DNA of 64,000 bases from Acanthornis magna (Eukaryota; Chordata; Aves; Passeriformes; Acanthizidae), in assembly GCA_036785705.1 (NCBI GenBank), contig JAWUZG010000016.1, positions 1,488,001 to 1,552,000 of the forward strand, in the 5' to 3' direction. The position numbers and the translations under genes were made by a program. A model generated the notes under the pieces. That model was not told the origin of the DNA. It did no database searches and worked only from the letters and a program-made list of their open reading frames with translations. Position 1 is the first letter of the stretch; every line of letters starts with the position of its first letter. This document shows, in pieces, positions 48,517 to 61,100 of this stretch.

Positions 48517-50459
48517 TTGCCTATATTATTCCTCCACACTTTAACCTACAAAATTAAGACACATTGTCATTAGCTGCCTTTGGATATCTTGGCCCAAGGC
48601 TCAGGGAATCGCTGATCCCTGGTGCAGAAAGATAAAGCTACACCAAGGTCTGTAGTGGTGCCAGTGACAAAGAGCAGGAGAACGGGAGGCAGTGCTTTGG
48701 GTGGAGTGTGATGCCATTCTCCAGTGGCAGAACCGAATGATGTGAGGTCTGACTGCCAGGGCTGGAAGAAAAATAGAAAGAAGAAATGTAAAATCTTGTG
48801 TTCTCTTTCCATAGCTTTGCTGTCTCAGGTCTGTAAATAAGACTTCCAGTTGTCCTCTCCTCTCCCTGCCCAGCACACACAGCTCGCAGGGTGGGCAGGA
48901 GGGAGGTAACTGAAGAGCACAGCCTTCAGGCAGAGGGCTAAGCAGGCAGATGTACTCCAGCAACAGCTGTAGTCAACTCACACCTATGCTGTGATCAGCA
49001 AAACCCCACCAGGTGACAAGATATGGTTTGGTTATGGCTTGGGTTACAGCCCTAAGGCAACTCAGGAACCTTCAGTGTAATCTAACAGTCATTGAGTAGG
49101 AGGCAGGTGCCCAAATTCTCCTTTCATCCAAGCTGTGACACGTCTAGGTGTGCACAGTATAGAGCTATAAAAATATCTCACCATAGCCCTGAGATGATAG
49201 GATTCACAGTCCAGGAAAAGGGGGAGTCTGATGGTCCAGTCTTCCTGTACCTTCTTTGTACTCAACAGAGAAAAATAATTATTCAGCTCATATTTCATCC
49301 ACATTCATTACCTCACTATATGCACATTGTTACCTGTGATAATTTCCCATTGCTTAAAAAAGCTGGAATAACTGCATACAGTGGCATATACTCAGAACTG
49401 TGGTAAGAAAACTTATTTAGATGGCACTCAAACATTAGGAGATGTCAGATTTCTTTGCTCCCACAAGTTTTTGCTTCTGAATAAAATAGTCCTAATGAAA
49501 GCATGTATCATTTCAAAATGAGCAGGAGGTTAAAGCTGTATGGGCAACTGGAAAATACATCTTCACTTAAATTTGAAAGCCTTTGATTTTGAAAATTGCT
49601 TGGAAGACTTGAGAGGGAGAGACCCTTTACCCCTGATGGGGGGATCCCAACTGGACCCTGCCACTGGGATCCATTCCAAGCAAGCATTCACATACACAGC
49701 ACACTCACACTCCCAACATGAGACTTCACTGAAAACATGTACTTTAAAAGCTCCAATCTAGAATATACTCACTCGGATTTTTTTTTTAATCCATATCTTT
49801 CTGTTTTAACTCTAGGAAGAGCTTGTGTGTATAAATGTCACTACTCTGTGTCCCAAAACAAGTAAGAACACTTGCATAATATGTTTGAAGCGTTTCACCT
49901 ATAGACATAAAATGTAATAGAGCTGGTTCATCACTTTTGTGGTTCTTCACAGCAGCAAGCAATCCTGGCCATCTGAGTATAATAATGTAAGAAGGTAATC
50001 CCATGGCGTTGGGAAGCCAGAGGCACAGCTTTAGCTCAGTGCTCAGTCCCAATCTACCATGCTTTGGCCAGAGAGATTAGCCTGCCTCTGATCACAGGTT
50101 TGGAAAGCCTGGCATGCCTTCTGGATTAATCAGCTCCCACTGCAGATTTAACAGCCACCAATCAGGCAACAACAAGTTATTTTCTGTGAAGTTATGTGCA
50201 GTTCAGCTGCGGGTCCAGCTTGCTCTGCCAGAGCACTTAGACCTCCTTGGAGAAGACCAGGGCCTGAGCCTAACGTGATCCGTGCTGCCTGTGGAGTTGT
50301 AAACCAAATTTCTCTGGGAAGGCACATCTGATGATTGCTATCTGCAGAGTTACATGCTGGCCAGCTTGATTAATATGAATGTACTGGGATGGAGGAAGAG
50401 CCTCCCAACCTTTGAATATATTTATTCCTGAGTGAAGCAGCATGTCTGACAAGAGCTCT
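48517..50459. other. Gene-free stretch
   Basis: Opposed frames at 48601-48963 and 49089-49406 have no domain. A T10 run lies near 49780. No interspersed repeat is recognised. Confidence 0.5.
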
Positions 50460-50585
50460 CAGAAATGTAAAGGTTTATTGCCTCATAATGGAATAAAAGG
50501 ATTAATTTAGAATAGGTCTGTATACCCCTGTAAAATATTTCATTTTAATAATTTATACTAATGGAATATATGATCTAGGGGGGAT
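50460..50585. promoter_or_regulatory. Candidate conserved noncoding element, small
   Basis: TTTATTGCCTCATAATGG, GGATTAATTTAG and TTTTAATAATTTATACTAATGG in unique-looking AT-rich sequence. Texture-based. Confidence 0.22.
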
Positions 50586-51594
50586 CATATGGGTTGCTCC
50601 TGGGCAGTTGTTGACAAGGCAAATGTGCCTGGGGAGACCTGGGCTGGACTGTTATTTGCTTGTCCCTAGTGGACTTTTAGGATGTTAAAAAGAGAGAAGA
50701 ACAAGCAGCAGACAAAGCCTTTAATTCATCTACTCTCCATGTCACTGCAGAGTGCTCATCAGACCACAGTGCTGATCAGCTCAGCAGGCTCCTAAAACAT
50801 CCACAAGGAGAAAAAACTTAAGCTTTTATCTCTGTAATAAGTAATGAAACCTAATTTCCCTTTCCAACAAGAAAAGAAATTAGCCTTCTCGTGTGAGCCC
50901 AGAAGGGCTCAGCAACAGAAACAATCACAGCTCCAAGAGGCGTGCAGAGATTTAGGGGTCACAGACTCTGTCGTGGGTCTGAGTCTGAGAGCTGTGGCTG
51001 AAGCAAGAGCGAGATGTGATAGGCAAGAATTATGCAGTCAGTACAGAAAGAAGGTTGTATCTCTTTCCACACATGTGCTGTAAGTCTGTTATCTCCCTTT
51101 ACCCATCTGAACTGTGTCTGTGATTGATATTTCTGACATGCAGCCCTGTCCAAAATCTGAGAAAGGACTTCGGGAGCTCAGCATTGCTCAGGGACTCTTA
51201 ACCAAGAGATTTACAGAAATTCCTCAGTTCTGTTTCATCTGTCTCTTGTTTTATAAACCCATCTGCTCTCTGACAGTATCACGCAGCGCCCGGTGTCTCA
51301 GCAAGACATTTCCTTCAACCCTTCTCTGGGACTGCTAAGGCCGCATAAGAAAAGGCATCACGTACATATTTTTCAGCTCTCCCTGTCAGTATCAATAAAT
51401 CAGAATCAACAGAACTTGTCCTCATTTCTGTTCTTATTAAAAAAAAAAAAAAAAAGTAATACAGAAATTCCTGATTGATTGGTTCTGTTTTATCTGACAG
51501 TGTAGAAAAACATGGAACTTTGTCCGACCTCTGCCTCATTTTTAAACATCAAAACTTGACCTCTGCTTTCTGCCTACTTCCCCAGCTTTGCTTT
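50586..51594. other. Gene-free stretch with a poly(A) tract
   Basis: A17 lies at 51439-51455. Short frames only. Nothing else is recognised. Confidence 0.5.
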
Positions 51595-51790
51595 TGTCGA
51601 GCTACAAACATTTTTCTTTCATAACAATTTACATATGTAATTACTACAAGTACTTCAGGAATTGTTTGCTAAAGGCTCCATGTAAATACTAATTATCAGT
51701 AATTAAAAATCCACAGCTATTAGGAAGATACTGATAGGGAGAAAATACTGCTTAGGAAGCAACTAACATTTGTCTAGGCAAAATTAAACA
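51595..51790. promoter_or_regulatory. Candidate conserved noncoding element
   Basis: CATAACAATTTACATATGTAATTAC, ACTAATTATCAGTAATTAAAAAT and CCATGTAAATAC-type words occur close together; ACATATGT is palindromic and ATTATCAGTAATTAA gives paired TAAT cores. No simple repeat. Texture-based. Confidence 0.3.
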
Positions 51791-52214
51791 TCAAATAACT
51801 TTCTATCTGTGTAATTATATAATATGACTCATCATCTGCTGCATAAGTGGAAGTGCAAATGGGAGAAAGGTGTCCCCACACACACACACTCACATGCACA
51901 GCCCCCCCAGCCTGCTCACAAAATGTGCATCTTGAATATTGCAAACCCGCTCCATGTTGGGAGAAAAGAACATCCAAAAGTCTCACAGCACAGTTGCATA
52001 AATGTAACAGCTGTGTGGAATGTTTTCTACGGCATCCTAAAATCAGATGCTTCCAGGCTGATGATATGCAAGCTTAATTCTCCAGGTCACAAAATGCACT
52101 GGGATTCTCTCCTGTTCTAAATAAGGGAAATTATCCTGCAAAAAGACTACAAATAAAATGCAGGAACAATTGGCATCCACTCTGATTTTTTTACAAAAAC
52201 TTTTTTCACCCTCC
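51791..52214. other. Gene-free stretch with a CA repeat
   Basis: A short (CA)n with interruptions lies at 51874-51900, followed by C7 at 51903. Frames on both strands overlap it and are chance. Confidence 0.6.
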
Positions 52215-52440
52215 TTGATGAGTTTTGGTTTGTTTCTTTTAAACTGCTAATGAATATGTTCCCTTATTAACTGTGGTTCAGCATCCATGCACTTGAAGTG
52301 GAATTTTGGCCGGCCTACAGATGTCAAAGGGCAGCTTGTCATTGCTGTAAGTGAAATTATATTTTCATTTTAGTGATTTATTACAGATTTCAGCAGGCTT
52401 TGAATCAGCCTTAGTCCATCTAAAATTAATCAACTTTCTG
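52215..52440. promoter_or_regulatory. Candidate conserved noncoding element
   Basis: CTGCTAATGAATATG, CTTATTAACTGTGG, a CpG-containing GGCCGGCC word (FseI-like palindrome near 52309), GATGTCAAAGG, AATTATATTTTCATTTTAG and AAAATTAATCAAC in about 225 unique-looking bases. Texture-based. Confidence 0.3.
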
Positions 52441-53140
52441 AGCCTGGTGGGAAAAATAAGCAGGTAATCCGTGTGCCTTATACAGCAATTCCAAAGTTTG
52501 CTCACTGCTCCTGATGGCAGGGGGAAAACCCATTAAGCAAGCAGACAGGCAAAGGGACAGCAATTTTACAAGGGGTGCAAAAGAGATTTCTGCTTTCTGC
52601 GCGTGGCTCCATCTCACGCAAACCTGTCCCTATATGGGGCAGTGGGAATGTTCCTGGACCACAAAGCTGCAGAGGGTGCTCACCTCTGATGAGGAAATGG
52701 GGCAGCTTTAGAAAGTCTCTCATCCCATAATAATGCTCAGTTTTGGGGCTCTCAGTGCCTGCAGCCGCATTGTCAAAGGCAGGGAAAAGCCACACATGAC
52801 AACAGCTGGACTGAGCTGCCTCCAGGATTCATTTTCAAGTATATTTTTATTCACTTCTGTAGAGTTTATTTTTCTTTTTCTGGCTCTGTCATGTTAGGCT
52901 CAGATTCAATTCAGGGAAACACTTCAATTATCTCTGGATCAGGCCCTCAGATTGTATTGTGGCTGAGGCTTTGGAACTTGTTGCTATCGAAACTATTAGC
53001 AGACTTGCCTGTGCTATTTTGAGCCGGAGTGAAAAGGGCTTGATGGGACATTGAGCCATTCACAAACCACAAGTCAGGCAAGAATAACAGGAGTTTCACT
53101 GTCAGGTTTTAACTTTCAGCTTTCAAAAGGGTTTCTCAGC
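52441..53140. other. Gene-free stretch, partly conserved-looking
   Basis: The part from about 52850 to 53120 is unique-looking, with a long pyrimidine run near 52865-52885 and a GATTCAATTCAGGGAAACAC word near 52911 that loosely recalls an old amniote repeat. No gene is supported; the 97-codon minus-strand frame at 52502-52795 has no domain. Confidence 0.4.
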
Positions 53141-54506
53141 CATCCTGTTCCCTCTCCGTGAGCTGCCAGACCCAAACTCCCTTGAGCCTAAGGCCAAGGT
53201 GTGGCAGAAAAAGGCTGATGTTTGTGTCAAGTCTGACTGTGTCTTGGATTGGTTTGCTCCTCAAGAGGACAGCACCAGCTTGGTGCTGGGGGCTTTTGCC
53301 TCCTGGGATGTGGGGCTCACACCACGCCAGCTCATGGGGCAGCTCCAGTAAAACCCCGCTCTATCTGCCACCAACAGGTGATGAGACACAAAGGAAAAAA
53401 AGTGTCCAGCCCCTGTGGCACTGTAGAAATATCAAGCATGGGAGCCCCCTGACATCTGGAAAAGCTTAGTTGTCATGCAGCTCCCTAAAACAATTTTCTA
53501 GCATCTAAGGAACAGTGGCTTCTCAAGTCTGCCAGTAACTAATGCTTTGGATCAATATTTTGTTAATTTATAGCATTTCCTCACTCTTAACTCGGCATTT
53601 TTATTCTTCCCCCTCCTGCTTTCACTTTTCTTTTTCATTTTTTTTCTCTTTTGCTTCAACAAAGCATGAAATCATTGTTTGTCAAAAGATAATCTGCCTG
53701 CTGCTATTTCTGTTCGTAACTAATAATATTTTCTTCAGTCTTCTAGATTGCTGGGGAGACATGTAACTGGATTTGAGATCAGTCAACCCCACTGCTGTGC
53801 TTGCAGGCTACAATCAGGTACACACCAATGAGACCCTCTTGGTCTTATTTTTTTTGTTTCATTTCCTGAAAAGAGTAAATGCAGCTCCCCATAGAGAGAG
53901 CCTCCCCTCCCACCAGGGCCTCTCCTCCCCCAGCCCAGGCTGGTGTGCTGAGGATGAGGAACTGGACATAAAAAAATATATAGTGGCAAACAAGGCTCAG
54001 TTTAAGGTTTTAGTCACCTACCCACTTTGCACTCACCATCTTAGAGCTCCTCCCAAAAATGATGTGGAGATTCAGAGGACGAAGATTACAAAAGGCAGCC
54101 TGCTGTAGGTGGTAGAGGGACTCATCTGTGGGGAGTAGAAAGAAGTACCATCCTCCTCTTGTTCTGTGTCTCACGGGTGAAAACACCAACTAAATGAAAC
54201 GTAGAGGACCTGAGTTCAAAGGTCCCCCCTGCCTGAGGGAATCAGAACCTGCAGCATTCAGTCACAACTGGGCCAGCAGCATGAGAAGAATTAGAGTTTG
54301 GAAGAAAGAGCAATATTTATTTGGCCCTGCTGAAGAAATTTTTAACACCTAATTTGAAGTTATTTAATGTAACATAAAAAAGCATTCATTACATATGTAA
54401 ACAATGTATAACTGTGTGTAAGCTGTTATCCTGAGCATGAAAATTGAGAAGATCTGGAGCCCTGCTTCAGTGTATACAATCCCATGGATAGTTATGATTG
54501 AATAAA

Positions 54507-54519
54507 GGGGAGGGGGGGG
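54507..54519 (+). repeat. G-run (G4-A-G8)
   Basis: Twelve G in thirteen bases, enough for a marginal G-quadruplex with G loops. The tract is short and isolated, so only a simple G-run is called. Confidence 0.7.
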
Positions 54520-55415
54520 AAAGCACCCTGATTCCAAGAACAAAAGTGAGATGAAAGTGCTTGTCATCCTCTGGTGAGTGGTGTGTCACTGTAATGGCTT
54601 CTGAAAAAATTCACCTCTGAGCTCTGCATGACAGTGTCTCGCTCAGCACAGCAGAAAGGTGGATCACACAGAAAAAAAAAGGGGAAAAAACACAAAGGCA
54701 GCGAGCTCGGAAAGTTTTATAGTGACATCCATCAGACACACTATGGGAACTGTAATTACATCTGGTGAAAAGTTAGCACCAAGCATCCCTTGGAAAGGGG
54801 TCAAGTCCAGAGTGCACTGAGTGCTCATCAACAGGCCAGGCTGTGAGCTCTCCTCCAGGACCAAATGTGGGGCCCCCTGCACTTGGTAGGGCAGAACATG
54901 GTCCAGGTGCTCTTCCCTCCCACTCACTTCTTTCATCTGATCCCTTCAGATCACTCAGACACATTCACAGCCCTCCTCCAACTCACCTCTATTTTTTTTT
55001 TCTTTGCTCTAATGTGGAAAGAAAACAGGTTTGGAAACCTCAAGGATTGCTTGTTGTCCTCTGATCAGGTTGGACTGGGATGCCAAGGTGTATCTCTTGC
55101 AACAGTGGGAAGATCAAAAAGGCACCCCAAAATGTGGAATATTTATTCCTGGTCTGTCATTCAGCTCTCTAAGCATTGCTAAAACTAAACTGGAAACATA
55201 ACAAAAGCAGGTTTTCAGACACCACTGTCATTATTTCCAGTTTATTTCTGGATTTTACAAAAATGATCTCAGCCTTTCCAGTATCTTCAGATCTGGGTCT
55301 GCCAGAGACTGGTAAATCCCAGTAAGCAAGAGGCCAGAATTAATGAAGGTAAAATCGTTTTCAGTCTGATTTTATATTCAACTCAGGATCAGCTTCCTTT
55401 GTTTTGGCAAGAAGC

Positions 55416-55462
55416 AGTGTGTGTGTGTGCCCCTGTGTGTTTGTGTACATTTATGTGTGTTT
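55416..55462. repeat. Interrupted TG microsatellite
   Basis: GT dinucleotides in three short runs, separated by CCCC and by ACATTTA. Confidence 0.85.
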
Positions 55463-55989
55463 ACCTTGTGGTGGTTTCGCTGGTGGTGGGGATTGCAAAT
55501 GTGCTTGTTCATTCCTCATGGTTTCTCTGTACAAGACAAATATAACTGATTTAGGAGAAAAGAGGCTTGCCAAGAATAGTAGTACCGGCTTAGCGCTAAG
55601 TAAATTTAATGGAATATGCTTTGGCCAACAGCTGCAGCTTTGAGAAGGAGCAATTCACCTTCTCCCAAAAATAATCATGGGAAGCTAAGTAAGTGGCTGA
55701 GAAGCCAGTTTATGCACACAGAGGTTCGAAGGCCTGCAGAGCTAGCTAATAGAATCCAACAGCTATCAAAAATCATGGGCAGCTGAGCTGGTGAGTCCCA
55801 GGAGGGTAGAGGAAAAAAATTCCTAAGGGTGATTTTCTGTGTAGATTGAATATAGACTTTTTTTTTATTATTCTGGGAAAGATAAAATGAAACTAAAGTG
55901 ACAGAAACTGCCAGTTTTAGGTATTAAAATATTTAAAGAAAGAGTCATTAATATATTAGTGCAGAAAATATTATTTCATCTAGCAGAGA

Positions 55990-56075
55990 TTAATACATTT
56001 CATAGATTCTAGGGCCAGAAAAGGCTATTAGGATCACCTAGATTAGGTTTAATGTGATTCAGGTTTAGTAATACA
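55990..56075 (-). mobile_element. Old CR1 LINE 3' terminus (antisense)
   Basis: The string CATAGATTCTAGGGCCAGAA, then a GGCTATTAGGATCACCTAGA block, matches the terminal block of old CR1 subfamilies in antisense (ATAGATTCTAGGG-CAGAA, then ATTAGGATCATCTAG). CR1 elements are 5'-truncated and keep this terminus, so the start near 55998 is the original 3' end. Homology fades after about 56075. Confidence 0.65.
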
Positions 56076-57589
56076 TGCAGAGACCTGTTCTGCCAGGCAG
56101 ACAGCAAAGTGTAAGGTCATTCCCAAAGCCCTTAAGAAAAAGCAGACAGTCACAGCTCTGCCAACCAATTCTCCAACAGAAGCGAGCAGAGTTTGCTTGG
56201 AGACATGATGGTGTTTCAGGAGCAGACCCTGAAGCAGTGAGGTTTGCTCTGCAGGGCTGTCCTGACCCCGATGTGCTGAGGATCAGAGGGGTCACCTTCC
56301 CTGGCACAGAGCAGCCGTGTTTGGCTATGGATTCACAGCATCCGAGCCCAGCTCCTGTGGCTGTGGGCAGGATTCTGTTCTCTCCTCTCTCCCACCCAGC
56401 TCCAGGCTGGTTTTTGGTGTGTTACTGTGAAGCAGAGCCCACAAGTGCCCGGGGCCAGCTGCTGCCCTTGGCCCTTGCAGACCATGCCACACCTTCTCCC
56501 CCTGACCTGTCCAAGGGGCAGTGGGGCTGGAGAGCAGCTGGGCTGGTTCTTCCACACCTCCCTGGAGCAGGCATACCATGAAGCAGCACCACAGGGCTGC
56601 TGGGTGGTCTGGCTGCACCTTGTGGCTCCTCACTGGGAGTAGGAGCGAGTTAAAAGCTTCCAAAGGCTCCTACTTGTGTAGGAGCTGCCTCAGACCCTGC
56701 CCACTGCTCAGATGGGGAGATAGGACACGAGCTCTGCCTTCCCCTGTGCTCCAGCACCTCCCCAGCGCTGCAGAGATGCTCCAGGTAATTTTATTTCCAC
56801 ACCAAGCTTACACTGCTCACCTCAGGCTCAAGCGGAGGAGTGTGAACATCTTTCAGATTTACTCTCTAGGTTGCTTGTTTGTTTTCTAAACCCGCCCCTG
56901 TTTTGGGAGAATAGAAAAAGACATTTGAAAACACAGCGGCTGGGAAAGACTCCCTCATTAGTAAGTGAAAAAAAGTAAATACAAAACCAAAAAGAATCAC
57001 TTTTATTTTCACCACAAAAGATGTTTCAGCATTATTTTTTTCTGCCCATAAAATCACTGCATTTACTATAAAGCCTCCTCTTCTTCCAAGGGTGACAAAA
57101 GGTTTCTTTGAAAACCTTTTGTTCCATGCTGTCACACTGGGCTGCAAAACCTGGGCAGGCCCTGGGCTGCAGGTACTGTTGGGCTCCAGGAAGCTTTTCC
57201 TCCTTTTGCCTTGGGGCAACAGAGAAAGAGAAAAGGAGATAGTGAGGCCACTTCTGAGCCTTATGTGTTTGCATCTCACCCTTGTAAGAGAGCTCAGGTG
57301 ACTTTGTTCTCCAGCTTCATTTGTATTCTTGTAGCCAATCCCACAGTGGAACTAAAACCCAATCATTCCTATTGATTTCATTGTGAATTTGCCATGTGGA
57401 ACAACAGTCAGAAGAAAAGATTGCCTTGTAGCTATAAGCATTAAAAGAAGAACCAAACCCCAAAATACCACCACCAAAAAAAACCCCAAGAGTAAAAAAG
57501 GAACCCAGAACTCCTCTTTGCGTTAGATAAGCATCTTGGCATATTAAAACCACCCTTGAGCACCTTCGACTGAAAATTAAAAGAAAACC
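56076..57589. other. G+C-rich block followed by AT-rich DNA
   Basis: At 56080-56790 composition rises and overlapping frames appear on both strands (168, 122, 112 and 74 codons). The peptides are rich in P, S, W and C without a domain and I reject them as genes. The 137-codon minus-strand frame at 56866-57279 also has no recognisable domain. An A/C-rich simple repeat lies at 57451-57490. Confidence 0.5.
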
Positions 57590-58140
57590 TCAGTTTTGTC
57601 ACCGAAGCTAAATATGTTATTATTAGTTGTGGGCATTGTTGATGTTATGATATATCTCATTTCAAATCATAACAGATGAGTGATCTCTAAATTGTTGGTT
57701 CAAATGAGAACCATCATTCTTTCCTTTGCAAAACACAAATCCACATAACTAGCACAACATAAATACAATCACTGGCTGGTAGAAAAGCTTCAAATACTAT
57801 TTTTAGTCCTGCAAGTATGGCTAGTGCTCAAATTGACAGCTCAGTGCTCTGTCATTTCCCACCACCAATCTCATTATGGAAGTAAACGGCTTTATCTTAT
57901 TTTATCCTGTTCCATGCATGATGCACTTAAAAGGAGTTAAAGAATCTAGTAAATGGAAATATATGGTACAATGAGCAGTTAAAAATGTCAATTGAATTAG
58001 TAGTTGTGTGATATCTTTTCAGTATACAATGTGAACACAGATGCTGCCTTTTATAGAGGTTCATGCATACGAGAAACATGAAGTGGAACAAATGAGATTT
58101 GAATTTTATTATTCTTTTATGGCATTGCATTGCAGATAGG
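57590..58140. promoter_or_regulatory. Candidate conserved noncoding element(s)
   Basis: Two AT-rich, unique-looking stretches (57600-57720 and 57870-58130) carry TTATTATTAG, TCATTTCAAATCATAAC, CATGCATGATGCACTTAAAA, GTCAATTGAATTAG and TTTTATTATTCTTTTATGGC words. There is no simple repeat and no long frame. Texture-based. Confidence 0.28.
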
Positions 58141-61100
58141 GTGTTTTTTTTCTAATTAGCTCCTATCTCAACACCTTTGGCAACTCTAAATAATTCAGAG
58201 AATCTTGTCTTCTGTTATTTTTGCTGTTGTGTGGTTTCTTTCACAGAGAAGTAGCCTTTGCAAATGGCAGGAAGCTTATCTATCACCTAGCTTAAAAATG
58301 TTCCAATTACACAAACAGCACACAAGGAGTGCACTGTGGTCTGCTGAGAGCCTTAAATCCAAATCAGCAGCCAGATGCACAGCGACAAATCTATCCCAAG
58401 CCCTAAGAGGTGCCCGAATTGCTAAAACTTTGCTTCCCTTTTCATGAAGTTTCCTACACACTCCACTAAGCAGAAAAGTCAGTAGTGGTCAGTTTGATGG
58501 AGTGGGGCTCGGGGAGCTGGTTCAGCCCTTCAGCTCACGTAAAGAGGGACAGGAGGGACCCAGTGCCACTGCACAGCTCCATCACCCTGGTGCTGCCTCC
58601 TGGCCTGGCGTTACACCTTCAGCAGCAAAACCCAAGCTGGGTATGGAATAGGCATGAAACCATCACTCCCAGGACTTCAAAGCAACAGGCGGTATTTTAT
58701 GTCAAAATAAATAAACAAATGCAGGTAGACAGAAGCTGCTGCGTGTGCTTCACTGCGTGGTGCAGGGAGGAGGGATAGTCCCACAAGCTCGTTTCTAGAC
58801 AGCACATCTCCGCACAACTTCTTTGTTGGAAAACTTCAGGGACACGGTGTCTTATAAGGATTCCCTCGGGCTCCCAGCCTCTCCCTCACTTCACGATGTG
58901 TGGGCAGGATACAGCTGTTCAGCTTCACTGCATGGTCTTCTCATCCAAACTGTTCACATAATGCAAAAATTACATCCCTCAAGGCACTATGGAAATTCAC
59001 ATCCTAACACGGTTTCAAATGCCTATTTATTTCACAGCCTAGTGCAAATATTACATCTGCTTCAGTATCCACTGTTTCAAATGATACTACAGTGCCTTGG
59101 ATTAAGTATGTGGGATTTCTTTTGTACCTAAAAAGGACAAGGAATTTCTTTTTCTTTGCAGAACAACAGGAAATAATGATTTCTTTTTCTTGTTTTAATT
59201 ACAGTGATGCCTGCCTGCCTGCCTACCACCCCCCAGGTTCTTTTACGACAAATTCAAACATCAGAAAATTTCTGAATTGTATAAAAGGTCATTCTGGGGG
59301 TGTAGCCCAGCTCAACAGAAAGGAGAATTTTAGGTTAAGTATTGCACTATAACCTGTTCACCTACTCCAGCTGAGTCCTCATTTGCAGGAGAAACAAAAA
59401 AAGTACATCGTATAAACACAACCTGATACTAAATGTTTATAGACATGGATTTGGGAAGATTCTACCTCAAGCTTTCAGCAATTACATTGCTTTGAAAAGT
59501 TATGTTTCCAGCATCCTTTTCAAGCCTGGGAAGCAAGCACGGACGGAAGAGCTCAGCTTAGGCAGTCTGGGGATCCTCTGTCCAACATCAGCCCTGACTG
59601 GGATCCTGGTGCAGCCTCATGTCAGTCAGACAAGAACACATCCCCAAACAAAGGGGTTCCCCCATTCTCACACTGAATGCAGACCCTGGATGCACCACGC
59701 CCTGTGTTGGGGCAGAAAACATTGTGCCAATTCTGTACATCCTGCTAATCTCTTTTGCTAATGTCAACTTTGAACTTCAGAAATGTTGTTCATGCACATT
59801 CTTTAGCTCAGTTGTGGAAGAAAAGGGCATTTGCCAGGTTATGCAATAAGGAGTTTGGTAAAAAATGTGACTGCAACCCCAGGCTGCATGAAATGGTCAG
59901 CAAAGAGCCCTGGCATGGGCACCCTGGGTTAAACACCAGATTTAATTCAATCCATCAGAATAACAAAAGCAAGAGGATAAGAGGCTGGTATTTTGGCAGC
60001 ATCTGCCTCTTCAGAGGACAGCAGGTGCTGTCAAAATATTATGCCCTCTGATCTGTTTTCCTCATTGTTTTTGTGATGGAGAGGGATGTTTAAATACTAC
60101 AGTTGCAATTGATCTAATGAGCCAAGGCTTCTTCCTTCCCAAATTGATGATTTTCTTGATCTCCTTTCTTTTCAACACACCCTGTCCCCAGATGCCATTT
60201 TCCCTTCAAATCTCTCTGTGGCCCCCAAGCCTTAATTAAATCTTGCATGCTCTTTTCCTGTGGTGTGTTCACCGCTGCAGGTTTTGTTTCCACTCCAGGT
60301 CTGCCTTTCCTTCAGGCTCCAGCTGTAGTTCAAAGATGCTCTGCTGCTCTTTGCCATCAGCTGCTCACCTGAGTTATCCTTTTATAACAGTTGTAGCTGC
60401 TGCCCCCGTGCTCTGTGCACAGCTGCTGCTCACCTCAATGCTCATCAAGAGGCATTGAAAGCAAGGAGTGAGCATGAAACTGTAGCTCTGGGTTAAACCT
60501 AAGGTAAGAACCTGGGCTTCATGATAAAATGCCCCGAGAAATGGGATTCGTGGGAAAACATTAGCCGGGTCAACTGAGGTGTGTGCCAGGCATTACATTT
60601 CTTACAGGCAGAAAGACCTTGACCAGAGCTAAGGTTTGGATATCTCTATGACTTAAATCCCTAAATCCTCCTCCTGTTTTAATGCCCAAGTCAGGAGTTT
60701 AGGGGTACAGGATGCAGCATGGATATTTCTCAATATTGCCTGCCCTGTGATTAAGCCATGGCACAGGAGGATAATCCAGAGGAAACCCAAGTCCAGCACC
60801 AGGGGCTAGGGCAACCAGAGGGGGAGCTGACTTCCAGCTCCTGCTCCCTAAACTTTCTGGAGACTAGGACCAAGGCAGAAGTTTTCTTCTCTCTTATGAC
60901 AGCCCTACTCACTTGCCCAGAGTTGTACTTTCCTTTGCTTGCTCTTCAAGGAGCCCCGTAACTGCTTCCTACTCTCCTGCAAAGTTTCCTAACATCAGCA
61001 TATTATCAAAAGCTGGTTTTGAATTGTCAGCTCTCTGTAGCAGAGTGGTAGATGTGCTTTGAGAATGTTTGGTTGAACTAAGGCCTGCAGGGTAGGGGAT

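Larger units (their letters stand above)
53141..55989. other. Gene-free stretch with simple repeats
   Basis: A pyrimidine-rich tract lies at 53597-53658, a G-run (G4-A-G8) at 54507-54519, A runs near 54672, and an interrupted TG repeat at 55416-55462. Frames of up to 111 codons have no domain. No interspersed repeat is recognised until 55990. Confidence 0.55.

Noticed and set aside
52905..52950. Possible old amniote repeat (GATTCAATTCAGGGAAACAC word)
   Set aside because: Only one loose block matches; the surrounding sequence looks unique.
54507..54519. Possible G-quadruplex
   Set aside because: One short G-run with a single interruption is too small to support a regulatory claim.
56075..56581. 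168-codon plus-strand frame after the CR1 terminus
   Set aside because: It begins at the edge of a repeat, has no domain, and overlaps 112- and 74-codon frames on the minus strand.
60423..60503. 81-base exon-like interval between an acceptor-like tract and an AAG/GTAAGAAC donor
   Set aside because: All three frames contain stops, and AGs lie between the likely branch point and the acceptor; it remains possible only as a noncoding exon.
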